From NCBI RefSeq assembly GCF_040448675.1, contig NZ_CP159289.1, forward strand, positions 1,240,001 through 1,304,000: a stretch of DNA of 64,000 nt, given 5' to 3'. Each line of letters starts with the position of its first letter. Position 1 is the stretch's first letter. Made by a program: the position numbers and the translations under genes. The stretch comes from Dyadobacter sp. 676 (GTDB taxonomy: Bacteria > Bacteroidota > Bacteroidia > Cytophagales > Spirosomataceae). Shown in pieces: positions 1 through 10,970 of this stretch. The notes under the pieces were generated by a model, which was not told the origin of the DNA, searched no databases, and saw nothing but the letters and a program-made list of their open reading frames with translations.

Positions 1-2955
1 GCGTTGATATTGTAGCCACCGTTTCCATTGCTGCTGAAATGGTCGCGGGCATCGATCACCACGTCGTTGGGTGTGCCGTCTTCCTTCACACCTTCCGCGA
101 TGATACCGTCCTCGCGAATGCTGCCTTCGGCGGTTTCTTCGAGGATACCTGTTTCACGACCGAACATCTGCGTGGTGGAGAAAAAGCTGCCGCTCTTCTG
201 AAAATCGATTAACGCAGATAAATTAAAGCCTTTGTAACGGAAAGCATTGATCAACCCGCCCGTAAACGAAGGCAGTACCGAGCCGAGCACTTTCTGTTCG
301 TCCGAACGCAGGTAAACCCCGTCCTCATTCACTACTTTCTGCCCTTTTTCATTGTATACAAAATCGTAACCTACAATGGAACCGAACGACTCTCCCTCCC
401 GCGCTTCCAGCTGCACGGCGAACGGCGCACTGGCCAGTACCATCGTTTTCTGGTCGGCCGTCAGGCGAACGATCCTGTTTTTGTTCTTCGCCCAGTTGAG
501 CGTTACATCCCACCTGAAATCCTCACCCGAAACCGGCGATGCGTTCAGGCTGATTTCAATGCCTTTGTTTTCCAGCAGGCCGGCATTAATGTATTTAAAG
601 GTAGCACCCGTAGCAGCCGAGCGGCTGAGCGGGATGATCTGGTTTCTGGTACGACGGTTGTAATACGACACATTCACTCCCAGCCTATTATCAAACACCT
701 TCATTTCGGTACCGAATTCATACTCCGAAGTAATCTCCGGTTTCAGGTCCGGGTTGGGCAACGTATTGGGCACCGACACCCGCGAGTCGGTGCCGAATGG
801 CTGGTAAAGCTGGTAGGAAAGAACCGTGTTGTAAGGGTCGGTGTCGTTACCTACCTGCGCGAGCGCCGCGCGGAGTTTCAGAAAATTCAGCCAGTTGGCA
901 TCGATAAGCCCCGACGCGATCCACGACACGGAGCCCGAAGGATAAAAATAGGAGTTATGCTTCACAGGCAATGTCGACGACCAGTCGTTACGCGCACCGA
1001 GATCCAGGAACAATATGTCTTTATAACCCAATGAAGAGGCCGCAAATACCGAATTAATGCGCTTTTTACTCTTCAAATCCGTAATATCCGGCCTGCCCAT
1101 CGAAGCCTCCAGACTGAACACATCCGAACTGAGCCCGTCCACCGTTTTCGAAATGAGCGTCGAGCCGGAGCGCGTCATCTGGTTAATGCCCAGGTTAGCA
1201 TTCCAGGAAAAGTCCCTGGCAAACAACCTGTTGTACGACAGCAATCCCTGAATGTTGTTTTCCAGGTGTGCGTATTTACTGAGCCAGTACTGCGAGGTAT
1301 ATTGCGAGCCGATCGCCACCCTTTCCTCCTGCGTTTCGAAATAAGTATCCGTCATGTATTTCAATTCGGCGGTTAAGCCTGTGGCCAGTTTGTAGCTGGC
1401 GGCGAGGTTTCCGAACACGCGCGTCCGGCCGTCCGTCTCATAGTTTTTATACCGCACCCAATAAGGATTGTTCGAAAACCGGGGTGTGGGATTAAACCAC
1501 GAGCTGCGGTTCCAGGTGAGCTGGGTGCCGTCGGGCAACTGGTATTCCTTCATTTTGTCAAAATCGATCTGCCGCTGGCCCCATTGCGTGAACTGCACCA
1601 TGACGTTAGCCCCGTCGTCGCCGTAACCTGTGCCCGGCCTCCCTTTCGCCGAATGCGTCACGAAATTGGCCGAGCCCGAGATAGTGAGGTTTTTGATGGC
1701 CTCGTAGCTGGCGTTGATGCTCGCATTGTGACGGACGAGTCTGGAATTGGGCAGAATAAATTTCTGGTCGAGATTGGAATACGAAATGCGGTACGAACCT
1801 TTGTCGGTGGCGCCGTCCAGGGATACGTTGTGGTTAAAAGTGCCCCCGGTTTCGAAAAAGCTCCTGATATTATCCGGCTGAGCCTTCCATGGCACCACTT
1901 TGCCAAAATCGGGATTTCCCCTCTCCTTGTCCCAGCTCCAATAGGGACGGTAAAGCTGCCCTTCGAACTTCGGTCCCCATGACTCGTCGGTAGCATATTG
2001 CGGCAGCAGGTCGTAGCTCCCCAGGCCGTCGTTGTCGTCGTACGTACCCTTGCGGTCGGCGGGGAACGCCTCGGGATTTTCACTGTAATAGAGCTTTTCG
2101 AATTCGAAACCGCCGCCGTATTTATTCTGATAGCGGGGCAGTTTGTACACTTTGTCGATATTGTAACCAAACGAATAGGACAGGTTGGGCTTTTTGGACT
2201 TCCCTCCTTTTTTTGGTCGTAATGACAATAACCCCGTTCGAACCCCTGCTTCCGTACAAGGCCGTCGCAGCGGCGCCTTTCAGCACGGTTACATTCTCCA
2301 CGTCGTTCGGATTAAGGTCCTGGATGGAGTTGCCAAAATCGTAGCCGCCTGCACCGCGCTGCTGTTCGAGGGAATTGGTATTCCGGTTTTCCATCGGCAT
2401 ACCATCCACTATGAAAAGCGGGTTATTGTTACCATAAATGGAGTTGATCCCCCGGATGTTGATCTTCGCCGAGCCGCCCATCGAGCCCGTGTTGCCCGCC
2501 ACCTGCACACCCGCGAGCTTGCCCGAAAGCGAATGGACGAGGTTGGCTTCGCGCACATTGCTCAGCTCACCGCCATCGAGCTTCTGGGCACCGAAGCCGA
2601 TCGATTTTTCCTCCCTTTTGATACCCAGGGCGGTCACCACCACTTCGCCCAGTTGCCGGGTGTCCTGGGAGAGCGCCACATCCAGGCGCGTGTGCGCACC
2701 AACTTTCAGTTCCCGGGTTTCAAAACCGATATAACTGAAAACCAGCGCCGTGGTATCGCTCGCCACTTTAATCGAGTACTCGCCGTTCACATTCGTCTGC
2801 GTACCGGTGTTCGCGTTCCTGACTTTGATATTCACTCCCGCCAGCGCGGTACCGTCGTCCTTGGCGGTCACCAGGCCGGTCACCGTCCTCTCCTGCGCGA
2901 GCGCATGCATTGCCGGCAGCAATAGCATGCACCATAATTGATAGATATTTTTCAT
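1..2955 (-). CDS. SusC/RagA-family TonB-linked outer membrane receptor (5' part, frameshifted, C-terminus outside window)
   Basis: Nutrient importer of the outer membrane that normally pairs with a SusD lipoprotein and is energised by TonB. I chose ATG at 2955 because it opens a signal peptide (MKNIYQLWCMLLLPAMHALA); a longer frame from 3051 adds an unlikely N-terminus. A carboxypeptidase-regulatory-like domain (about 22-105) and a plug (about 115-245, with INIRGINSIYGNNNPLFIVDG-like motif) follow. At about residue 248 the frame breaks in a T7 run (2208-2214). Removing one base restores a continuous receptor frame to the window edge, including the family motif DESWGPK. No N-terminal STN domain is seen. 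It is either an indel error or a true inactivation. The partner SusD would lie beyond position 1. Confidence 0.88.
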
Positions 2956-3093
2956 GGAATATATGGATTGGTAAAAAAATACGGTATCTGTTGCCTGCGA
3001 AGGGAGCGGGCAAAATGATGAAGCACGGAGTGGGCACAGTGCTCCCGGCACCGGATGGACCGCCGCCGGCGTGCAAACGGTTTGCGTTAGTTT

Positions 3094-4023
3094 TTAACGA
3101 AACAGGCTGACCTGCTCGGCAACGATCTTCCAGCCTTCGGGCCGGTGTTGCCAGACGCGCGTAAAGAATCCCTCCACAGGTTTGCCGTTTTTGACGGCCG
3201 TTGCCTTGCCGAAACAATAGGCAAGATCACCCGCGGTGGAAATACCTTGTCCTGACCTGATAAATTGGTATGATTGAATTTGTTGCCGGGCTAACGTCCC
3301 CAGTGCTTCCGTCCGGGTTTTTCCGAATGGGCTGTCGCTACGGAGCAACACGACATCTTCGGCCAAAAACTGTTTGTAAGCCTGGCCGGCATCTTTTCCC
3401 GCGGCTACGGAAAACGCGTCTTCCGCTTTCCAGGGGGCCAGATTGTCCTCCTTCGCAAACGATACCGGTGAAATATAGTCGTAATCTGTCTCTTGTTGAG
3501 GCTCCGGATCGATCCGGAATGCTTCTTTATGGTTTCGGTCCGGGGAATGGATGACACCGCCGTCAAGCATTACCTTGAATTTACCCGCTGCATTCTTTTT
3601 CCAGACCGAAAAGAAATAGCCGGAACCTGCCGGGTCCTGTCCGCGCTCGGCAATGAATTGAAACGGCCCGGAAGTAAAGCCTATATCGCCACTTCGCGAA
3701 ACCTGTGCGATGAGCGGGTACCATTTTAGAAGTTCCTTCCCGCCTTTTGGGGCCTTGCTGTACTGTGCGATGCCATTCACGGCGCCTTCGCCATTAAATA
3801 TCACCCCGGCGCTGTCAAGATAGGCCAGAAAGGCCGTTGGGACATCGGTTTCCTCCGCCTTCGCCGCAAAAGCTTTTTCCTCCGCTATCAGCAAAACCAC
3901 ATCCGGGTCGGTCCGCTGTGACCTTCCACTATATACGCAGCCTAAAACCAATGCAACACAGAAACACCAGCGCAGGTAAAAACGCAGGTTGATCCGAGGC
4001 GGAATATGAAAAGGCCGGAACAT
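3094..4023 (-). CDS. Secreted DUF4440/SnoaL-like protein with two NTF2-type domains
   Basis: 309 residues. A hydrophobic stretch near residues 14-33 looks like a signal peptide or anchor. The rest reads as two NTF2-like alpha+beta domains, about 40-165 and 195-309. The C-terminal one ends in the typical DUF4440 pattern of a tryptophan-rich strand (FFTRVWQHRPEGWKIVAEQV). Such proteins bind small ligands or act as ketosteroid-isomerase-like folds; the substrate cannot be read from the sequence. It lies upstream of the SusC-like gene on the same strand, 138 bp away, so co-transcription is possible but not shown. The family call is fairly secure, the function unknown. Confidence 0.7.
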   Translation of the reverse strand: MFRPFHIPPRINLRFYLRWCFCVALVLGCVYSGRSQRTDPDVVLLIAEEKAFAAKAEETDVPTAFLAYLDSAGVIFNGEGAVNGIAQYSKAPKGGKELLKWYPLIAQVSRSGDIGFTSGPFQFIAERGQDPAGSGYFFSVWKKNAAGKFKVMLDGGVIHSPDRNHKEAFRIDPEPQQETDYDYISPVSFAKEDNLAPWKAEDAFSVAAGKDAGQAYKQFLAEDVVLLRSDSPFGKTRTEALGTLARQQIQSYQFIRSGQGISTAGDLAYCFGKATAVKNGKPVEGFFTRVWQHRPEGWKIVAEQVSLFR

Positions 4024-4359
4024 GCGGAACGATCTAGTTAGGAGTTATCACACAATGATACAGCATCTTACGCATAAGTAAAAGCGCCGCAACGCCTTAT
4101 CGACGGACGACACCAAGTATCGGCCAAATGCATTTGTAGAATAAAAACGTCGTAATATTATCCATATATGCCATTCGTCTATGTGTTTTGCGGTCGGTCT
4201 GTTCCGGAAATCCCGATTTGTACTAGAAGGGCCGTTAAATCACCATTTATCCCGGCCGGAATTTGCGGCAGCTTTGTAACGGGAGTTTCATACAGGTTAT
4301 TTATCCCGGTTCTCAGGAATACCGACAGATAAATGGTGTAGTACAGTTGTTGTAATAAT
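4024..4359. other. Intergenic stretch without a convincing gene
   Basis: 336 bp between the DUF4440-like gene and the terminator behind the CHRD gene. A 64-codon minus frame at 4179-4373 has no signal peptide, no recognisable domain and overlaps the terminator hairpin, so I do not call it. The stretch presumably holds the promoter of the DUF4440-like gene near its left end. I see no repeat or RNA gene. Confidence 0.5.
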
Positions 4360-4390
4360 AATCCCGCCCCCACGTATTGGGGACGGGATT
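4360..4390 (-). terminator. Hairpin terminator behind the CHRD gene
   Basis: AATCCCGCCCCCA (4360-4372), a 5-nt loop and TGGGGACGGGATT pair with a single C-A mismatch. It sits about 20 bp past the CHRD stop codon. On the minus strand it is followed by an AT-rich ATTATTATTA stretch rather than a clean U-tract. Confidence 0.65.
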
Positions 4391-4411
4391 ATCCTTTTAA
4401 ACCGGTTGCGA

Positions 4412-5261
4412 TCAGAATTCGATCTGGCCCCGTATTTCACCCGCAGGATAAATGATATTGTGGATATTGAAATAGTATTGTCCGTTCAGCAGTTCCGTTT
4501 CCTTGATTTTCACGCCATCCACCATCACCGAATTGGAATATTCGCCGGATAATGTTTTCGGGAAATTGGCAAAAAAAGTCGTGCTGAATGCCTGCATTGG
4601 CCCCTTTGGCGGCTGTCCCGTGAATATGCGAGCCGGTTGGCGTCGACGTCAGGTCTTTCCATTTGATAAAATAGCTGAGCAAATGCGTCGACTTGTTGTA
4701 CATCACATCCACCGTTCCCCAGGCGTTGGTAACCACCGCGGGCACCTGCTGAGCGCCGGTCAGCGGCAACCCTTGTTTCACGACGATGTGCGGCTGGTCG
4801 TAAAATTCGATCTGTCCCCTGATTTCACCGCCCGGGTTAGCCGGCGTGTGGATGTTGAAGTAATACAATCCGTTCAAAAGGTCGGTTTCGTTGATACTCG
4901 TTCCGTCTACCACCACCGACGACGAATAGGAGCCCGTGGTTGTTTTGGGAATGGACGAAAAGAAATCGAACTTGATCCCCGCATTGCTGCCGCGTGCCGC
5001 CGTCCCGTGTATGTGCGCGCCCGTGGGAATGCCCGTGAGGTCGGCCCAATGGAGGGTAAAAGTGAGCACATGTGTGGTTTTGTTGTAAGAAACATCGGCC
5101 CAGCCCTTCGCCGGTGTTTGTTTGGCCGGAAACTCCTGGGAACCGCTCAGCGGGAGGCCGCTCTGCCTGACTACATCCTGGGGTACGCCGTGGTCGTCGC
5201 AGCCTGCGAACAGCGCGACGAGCAACCATACCATTCCAAATCTGCATAGAATTTTCATCAT
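4412..5261 (-). CDS. Lipoprotein with two CHRD domains (frameshifted)
   Basis: A lipobox ending at Cys21 (LFAGC) marks a membrane-anchored lipoprotein. Two CHRD (chordin) domains follow, about 33-150 and 163-282, each with the HIHG-T-A and YYFNIH-PGGEIRGQIEF signatures. CHRD proteins are extracytoplasmic beta proteins of unknown bacterial role. The zero frame leaves the second domain at about residue 228, in an A7 run on the plus strand (4571-4577); deleting one base joins it to the final EIRGQIEF strand and gives 282 residues ending at 4412. The near-duplicate domains point to an internal duplication. Divergent from the LytS kinase operon. Confidence 0.85.
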
Positions 5262-5481
5262 TTGGTTTTGTTGGGTTGAGTTGAAAGATTTAGCTAAATT
5301 ATTCCTCTAAAATTACAATTAAATAAGCGAAGTTCTCTGGTATAGACATCAATAAAACGTTAAGAAATAACCAGTTACGGGAGCTTCCGGCATTTGCTCT
5401 ACTTTTTTTGCGCGTTGGTCGACATAATTTTACCGGCACCGATCTTTTCCATTCATTTGTCACGTCTTTTACAACCGCATT

Positions 5482-6558
5482 ATGGATACGCCCTTTTTGG
5501 AACGACAAATCCGGATTCCGCTTTCAAACCGCCCCGTAACAGTCAAATATGCACTCGTGCACGCCTGTTACTGGTTACTGGTCACCGGCTTTTTCCTTTA
5601 TGAAAAAAGGTACCTGATCTTCAAGGCGAGCCTCAACTATTTCGCCATTTGCGTGATAGCCCGCGTGGCGCTGCTGATCGTGATCGCCTACCTGAACCTC
5701 CATTACTTTTTACCCCAATATCTTCTGAGGAAAAAGTACGGTAAATACTTTAGCCTGGTGCTGTTGTCGATCCTGGGTTACCTGCTCGTGCAATGCCTTT
5801 TTGATTACTATTTATACGGCTATGTGATCGGGCCGATGCGGAACAGCAATATCGCGGAGGCGCTTTCGTATAACTTTTTCAGCACACTCTGGTACCTCGC
5901 ATTGATGGTTGCGCTCAAACTGAGCATCGACTGGTACGAACAGCAGCGGATCCTGCAAAAAATCGTCGTGGAAAAGCTGAACGCGGAAGTCAATTTTCTC
6001 CGCTCGCAGGTGAACCCGCATTTTCTTTTCAATATCCTGAACAATCTCTACGCGCTGACGCTGAAGAAATCGGACCTGGCGCCCGAAGTTGTGCTGAAAC
6101 TTTCGGAAATGATGGAATATATGCTCTACGACAGCGACGATAGCACCGTTTCGCTCGGTAAGGAGATCAGCTATCTGCATAATTATATCGAACTCGAACG
6201 TATCCGCTACGACAATAACCCGGACATTTCGCTCGAAGTAGCGGGCAGTCCCGACGGTAAGGAAATAGCCCCGCTTTTGTTGCTGCCGCTGGTGGAAAAT
6301 GCATTCAAGCATGGCGTCAGCCGAAGATCGGACAAAGGCTGGCTGCATGGAAAAATCAACGTCGGGCCATCGGTGGTGGAAGTGACTATCGAAAACAGCA
6401 AACCGAACACTGGCCCGAAAGGCGGCAAAGGCGGCATAGGCCTGGCAAATCTGCGCAAGCGACTGGAACTTTTGTACCCGTCGCGCCACAGCCTGCGGAT
6501 CGACGATCAGCAGGAACGTTTCAGTGTTTTTATGAAAATCGATCTTGTCAACGCATAA
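5482..6558 (+). CDS. LytS-type sensor histidine kinase
   Basis: 358 residues. Four hydrophobic segments (about 24-43, 52-74, 90-112, 130-147) form the membrane part. A HisKA_7TM/LytS-type phosphoacceptor motif SQVNPHFLFNILNN follows, with His180, then an N-box (LPLVENAFKHG, about 266-277) and a glycine loop (GGIGLANLRKRLELLY, about 330-345). It would phosphorylate the LytTR regulator at 7602. Between the two lie two small secreted proteins, all four genes spaced 12-26 bp apart and so probably one operon. No separate sensory domain is visible; the signal may be read by the membrane helices or through the small proteins. Confidence 0.93.
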   Translation: MDTPFLERQIRIPLSNRPVTVKYALVHACYWLLVTGFFLYEKRYLIFKASLNYFAICVIARVALLIVIAYLNLHYFLPQYLLRKKYGKYFSLVLLSILGYLLVQCLFDYYLYGYVIGPMRNSNIAEALSYNFFSTLWYLALMVALKLSIDWYEQQRILQKIVVEKLNAEVNFLRSQVNPHFLFNILNNLYALTLKKSDLAPEVVLKLSEMMEYMLYDSDDSTVSLGKEISYLHNYIELERIRYDNNPDISLEVAGSPDGKEIAPLLLLPLVENAFKHGVSRRSDKGWLHGKINVGPSVVEVTIENSKPNTGPKGGKGGIGLANLRKRLELLYPSRHSLRIDDQQERFSVFMKIDLVNA

Positions 6559-6570
6559 TCCGGATTTGCT

Positions 6571-7059
6571 ATGAAGAAATCAATCTGGCTTTTACTGCTT
6601 ACGGCCTGGGGCACAACCGGTTCAATGGTGTCGCCCGAGCCTCGGGTCTTCGTCGCCGCGACGCCCTGTGACGCCGTACCAAGGCATTTGCTGGCCATTC
6701 CCCGCGAGGTCGATTGTGAAATGATCAAATGGCGGCTCACCCTCCGCCGCGACCCTCGCAATCTCGGCCGCGACGATTTTAAACTCCAATACACCTACGG
6801 AATGACCAAACCGGGTACGCAGGGTTTTATGAACGATGGTTTTTCGAAAGAAATATCCGGCAGGTGGAGCTTCGCCGGAAACACCGGCCCAACGCCCGGC
6901 AAGCAAATTTTCACTCTCTATCCTGCTTCTTCCGGGACCGCCATCACCTTTGTGCAGCTGAACGACCGTCTGCTACATTTGCTCGACCAGCAGGGCAACC
7001 TGATGATTGGCAACGCAGGTTTCAGCTATACATTCAACAGCCAGGGCTCCAACCTTTAA
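6571..7059 (+). CDS. Small secreted protein, paralogue of the next gene
   Basis: 162 residues with an N-terminal signal peptide (MKKSIWLLLLTAWG). Mature part shares with its neighbour a VF-x3-PC motif, a second cysteine in (V/A)xCExxKW, then a T-x3-DP stretch, a Trp-containing centre and a C-terminal SYTFN. This vaguely resembles the first beta strands of NlpE-like proteins (x-PCxxC) but I cannot assign a family. Start 12 bp after the kinase gene. The position between a membrane kinase and its regulator suggests an envelope accessory factor; that is inference. Confidence 0.75.
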   Translation: MKKSIWLLLLTAWGTTGSMVSPEPRVFVAATPCDAVPRHLLAIPREVDCEMIKWRLTLRRDPRNLGRDDFKLQYTYGMTKPGTQGFMNDGFSKEISGRWSFAGNTGPTPGKQIFTLYPASSGTAITFVQLNDRLLHLLDQQGNLMIGNAGFSYTFNSQGSNL

Positions 7060-7074
7060 ATCAATCTGTTAGCC

Positions 7075-7575
7075 ATGAAAACACTATTGCTTTTTACGGT
7101 TTGTCTCATCACGCTGCAAAAAACAGCCGCACAATCCATGGCATTACCGAACGCTCCGTCTAAAACCACGACCCGCCAGCCTGTCGCGGAGGGGCCAAAC
7201 GTGTGGGGAGTATTTCACGGCCGTGTACCTTGCCAGACCATGGCACGGATGTTGAATACGCCTGTGGAAGCCAACTGCGAGGTGCTCAAATGGGGTTTCA
7301 CGTTTTATCAGGACCCGCAAACCCGGAAACCGTCGACTTACCGGTGGGACGGCTCGCTCTACCGCGACACCCCTCGCACCGGCCAATGGGCGCTCGTTCG
7401 TGGTACGGCCGGAGATCCGGAAGCCACGGTGATCGTGATCGACCCGGGCTACCCCGAGAAATCGGTTTTCCTGCTGAAAGGTGATGAAAATGTATTATTT
7501 ATACTCGACGGTTCGCGGGAACCCATGGTCGGCGGCGACTATCTGAGCTACACCTTCAACCGGGTCAGAAACTAA
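7075..7575 (+). CDS. Small secreted protein, paralogue of the preceding gene
   Basis: 166 residues, signal peptide MKTLLLFTVCLITLQKTAAQ. It shares with the gene at 6571 the order VFHGRVPC, ANCEVLKW, TFYQDP, a tryptophan strand (TGQWALVRG) and the ending YLSYTFN. Two conserved cysteines about 18 residues apart could form a disulfide in the periplasm. It begins 15 bp after its paralogue and ends 26 bp before the LytTR regulator. The pair is probably a tandem duplication that has diverged strongly. Function unknown. Confidence 0.75.
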   Translation: MKTLLLFTVCLITLQKTAAQSMALPNAPSKTTTRQPVAEGPNVWGVFHGRVPCQTMARMLNTPVEANCEVLKWGFTFYQDPQTRKPSTYRWDGSLYRDTPRTGQWALVRGTAGDPEATVIVIDPGYPEKSVFLLKGDENVLFILDGSREPMVGGDYLSYTFNRVRN

Positions 7576-7601
7576 TTCCGGTAGCTAAATAACCACAACG
7601 T

Positions 7602-8306
7602 ATGCTACAATGCGTGATCATCGACGACGAGCCCCTTGCGAGGGAAGTATTGGAAGAATACCTGCGGAAATCGGGTATCGGGGGCGCCGTCCAGTTCGGC
7701 AATGCCCGGGACGCCCTGGCCTATCTGCAGGCGCACGAGGCCGACGTGCTCTTTCTGGACATCGAAATGCCGGAAATGAACGGGATCGACTTCCTGAAAT
7801 CACTTTCGCAGCCACCGGTGACCGTTTTCACCACCGCCTACCGCGATTATGCATTCGAAGGTTACGAGCTCGGCGTTATCGATTTTTTGCTCAAACCGAT
7901 TTCTGAGATGCGCTTCCGGCATGCCCTTGAAAAGGTCCGCGATTTTCTGCAACTCAAGGAGCAGAACGCCAACCTGGAACAGAATCCTCCGGAGGAAAAG
8001 CCCGACTTTATCTTCGTCAAAAGTGGCGTACAACGCGTGCGCCTGGCTTTCGACGACATTTCCCACATCCAGGGCCTGAAAGACTACGCGATTATCCACA
8101 CAAGCGCCGGTAAGGTGGTCATCAAAGGGTCTGTCAAGGCTATGCTCGACATTTTTCCGCCCGCACGCTTCCTCAGGGTGCACAAATCGTTTATTGTGGC
8201 GATCGATAAAATCCGGCGCATCGAACGGAACAGGATTATCTGGGGCTCCTGGCAAATTCCGATCGGACGGAATTACAGAGAGGAAGTCATGGCGATCGGC
8301 CGGTAG
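7602..8306 (+). CDS. LytTR-family response regulator
   Basis: 234 residues. The receiver domain (1-120) has the acidic pair DD (8-9), phosphoacceptor Asp53 in FLDIEMPEMNG, a TTAYRDYAFEG loop and the KP lysine in DFLLKPISE. A LytTR DNA-binding domain (about 135-232) carries FVKSGVQRVRL, DISHIQGLKDYAIIHT and FLRVHKSFIVAIDKI. It is the expected partner of the LytS kinase at 5482 and closes that operon. Its targets cannot be read directly, although autoregulation of this operon is common in the family. Confidence 0.94.
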   Translation: MLQCVIIDDEPLAREVLEEYLRKSGIGGAVQFGNARDALAYLQAHEADVLFLDIEMPEMNGIDFLKSLSQPPVTVFTTAYRDYAFEGYELGVIDFLLKPISEMRFRHALEKVRDFLQLKEQNANLEQNPPEEKPDFIFVKSGVQRVRLAFDDISHIQGLKDYAIIHTSAGKVVIKGSVKAMLDIFPPARFLRVHKSFIVAIDKIRRIERNRIIWGSWQIPIGRNYREEVMAIGR

Positions 8307-8491
8307 GGTATCGGGCGCTGTCTCACGTTCATTCATGGTCAACCAATTCGCCGGCCAAAGACAGTATCTGCTCAAATATCCTTTGGGAATACCTGAAATA
8401 TCGGCTTTACCCAGATCACCAGCGTAGCCGCCAGCATACCGGCGATCCAGATCTTCTTGTTTTATGGTGATAGGTGAAATAAGGGTTAGGA

Positions 8492-10970
8492 CTAGCGGGT
8501 AAATGTATAGGTCTTGCCTTTCTCCGTTTTGAAATCATACAAAGCCGTTTCGGGCAGTTTCGAAGGCGCTATTTTTGCGGCCGGCGATATGATTGGCTTT
8601 GGAATATCCGGTATTTCGTAAAATGGATTGCTGTTGCGGCTACCCCCGGCGGCAAGTACAAGCCCGTTGCCTTTCAGCGCATTGGGAAGGCGTAAACGGC
8701 AGTTTCCGCCGAGGTTCGATTTGATGACCAGCTTTGAAACTTTTCCATCCTTCCATTCCAACGACACGATCTCGAATCCGCCCCGGGCCCGCAAGCCGCT
8801 GATCGCCCCGTTCTTCCAGCTGTCGGGAAGGGCCGGAAGCAGGTGAATGGCACCGTCGTGGCTTTGCATGAGCATTTCCGCGATACCGGCCGTGCAGCCG
8901 AAGTTACCGTCGATCTGGAACGGCGGGTGCGCGTCGAAGAGGTTGGTGTAGGTTCCGCCACCGCCTTTTTTTCCCGGCGCATTCACAGGCGAAAGCTGGT
9001 CGGTAATGAGCTTGTAGGCGCGGTTGCCGTCGAGCAGGCGGGCCCACCAGTTTACTTTCCAGCCCATCGACCAGCCGGTGGAAACATCCCCCCCGGTGTT
9101 CGAGCGAAGTTCTGGCCGCGCCGAAAAGCTCCGGCGTGCGGTAGGCCGAAAGCTGGTGCGATGGATACAATCCATACAAATGCGAAATGTGGCGGTGCTT
9201 GTCTTCCGGGCTATCGAGGTCTTCCAGCCATTCCTGCAACTGCCCGAACTTCCCGATCTGCATGGGAGGTAGCTGCGCACGTTTGGTTTTCAATATCTTC
9301 ACAAAATCGGCATCCGTGCCCAATGTCTCCGCCGCGCGGATGGTGGCGGTAAAAATGTCGTACACGATCTGGTTATCCATCGTATTCCCCGCCCCGATCG
9401 TCGTCTTCGGGCGGATCGACGGAGCATTCTCGGGCGACATCCCGGGCACCACCACCAGCCACCGATGGGTCGGCTCGGGCACCAGGAAATCCACAAAGAA
9501 CTGCGCCGAGCCCTTCAATGCCGGGTACACCGATTTCAGGTATTCCTTATCGCCCGAATAGCAATATTTTTCCCACAAATGCGTGCTCAGCCACGCCCCG
9601 CCCATGGGCCACATGGCGTAAAAAATCGGGTCTACGGGACCGGTGATGCGCCACAAATCGGTATTATGGTGCGCCAGCCAGCCCCTCGCGCCGTACATGA
9701 CGCGCGCAGTTTCCTGCCCGGTTACCGATAGTTCCTTCACCATTTGTACCAATGGCTCGTGCAGTTCCGTCAGGTTGGTGACCTCGGCGGGCCAGTAATT
9801 CATTTCCGTGTTGATATTGATCGTGTATTTGCTACCCCACGGCGGGTTCATCGACTGGTTCCAGATACCCTGCAAATTGGCCGGCTGGCCTACCGGCATT
9901 CCGTTACCTCCCGGCTGCGAGGAGGAGATGAGCAAATACCGTCCGAACTGGAAATACAATGCAACCAATTGAGGGTCGTTACCCGAAGCGAATTTCGCAA
10001 TACGCTCGTCCGTAGGCCATTGCACGGCTTCGGACGTCCCCAAATCGAGTTTTACCCGGTTGAAATAATGCTGGTAAGCAATGATGTGGCTTTTGAGGAT
10101 CGTCGCAAACGGCTTGGCTGCGGCTTTAACCAGATACCGATCGGCTTTGGCTCTCGGGTCGGCCGTCAGCGTCTTGTAATCCACGAAATTGGTGGCAATG
10201 GAAATATAAATTGTAGCCGCATCGGCCTGCCTGACCGTCAGCGAAGTATCTCCCGCACTCAACTGCCCGCCTTCCGGCTTCACCAGTACGTGTGCCTGAA
10301 ATGCAACCTGCCCTTTAATGCCCTCCTTATCCCCGCTGATCCCCGCAAAAACCATCCTTCCTCCTTTCTCTATCGTCCTTTCTCCCTTCTGAGGACTGTT
10401 CAGAAACGAAGTAAATGTCAATTTCCCCGGCTTATCGGCCGTCAGCCGGATCGCGATGACCTGATCGGGGACGGAAGCGATAACCTGGCGGGTGTATTTG
10501 ACGCCGTCGACGGTGTAGGACGTCGTTGTTACCGCTTGTTCGATGTCCAGTTCACGATAGTAACCCGTAAATTTCTCATGACCGGGAAAGTCGATATTCA
10601 GGTTACCCACGGGCTGGTACATCATTCCGTTCGTGGTTTTCGATTCGATCTTTTCGGCCGCCAGCCTGGCGGCCTCGTCATGTTTGCCTTCGAAAATCAG
10701 TTTGCGGACTTCCGGCAATGCAGCCAGGGCGTTCGGGTTGTCGTTGCGGTTGGGTCCACCTGCCCATACAGTCGATTCGTTGAGTTTGAGAATTTCCTTT
10801 TCCGGGTTACCGTATACCATTGCACCCAACCGGCCATTCCCGACGGGCAATGCGTCCGTCCAGGTGTTACCGGCCGGCTTTCTGTACCAGAGCTTCAACG
10901 CGCCGGATGTTTGTGCAAAAGTTTGATTGGTAAAAACAAAAAGGGTCAGGCTCAGAAATAGGCGTTTCAT
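8492..10970 (-). CDS. Glycoside hydrolase family 95 (alpha-L-fucosidase type), frameshifted
   Basis: Secreted GH95 enzyme, family known mainly for 1,2-alpha-L-fucosidases acting on fucosylated glycans. ATG at 10970 opens the signal peptide [19 protein letters not shown]. Family landmarks are [19 protein letters not shown], the LNEST motif, [18 protein letters not shown] and the C-terminal [15 protein letters not shown]. The zero frame ends in a C7 run at 9088-9094 (G7 on the coding strand), between EHRG and the DVSTGW motif. Removing one base gives 825 residues, a normal length. The break falls inside the (alpha/alpha)6 catalytic barrel, so as written the enzyme would be inactive. The sulfatase at 18738 may act on the same kind of substrate. 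Confidence 0.9.

Noticed and set aside
2208..2214. A AAA AAG heptamer in the SusC-like gene as a -1 programmed frameshift
   Set aside because: The heptamer is present, but the downstream receptor frame needs a +1, not a -1 shift; a one-base indel explains it better.
4179..4373. 64-codon minus frame downstream of the CHRD gene
   Set aside because: Overlaps the terminator hairpin and has no recognisable features.
8307..8491. Possible short membrane peptide on the minus strand (MLAATLVIWVKPIFQVFPKDI)
   Set aside because: Only 21 codons, no ribosome-binding site and no neighbour that would explain it; could be a remnant but support is too thin.
9744..10961. 405-codon plus-strand frame opposite the GH95 gene
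   Set aside because: Antisense shadow of a well-supported GH95 reading frame; no signal peptide, domain or start context.
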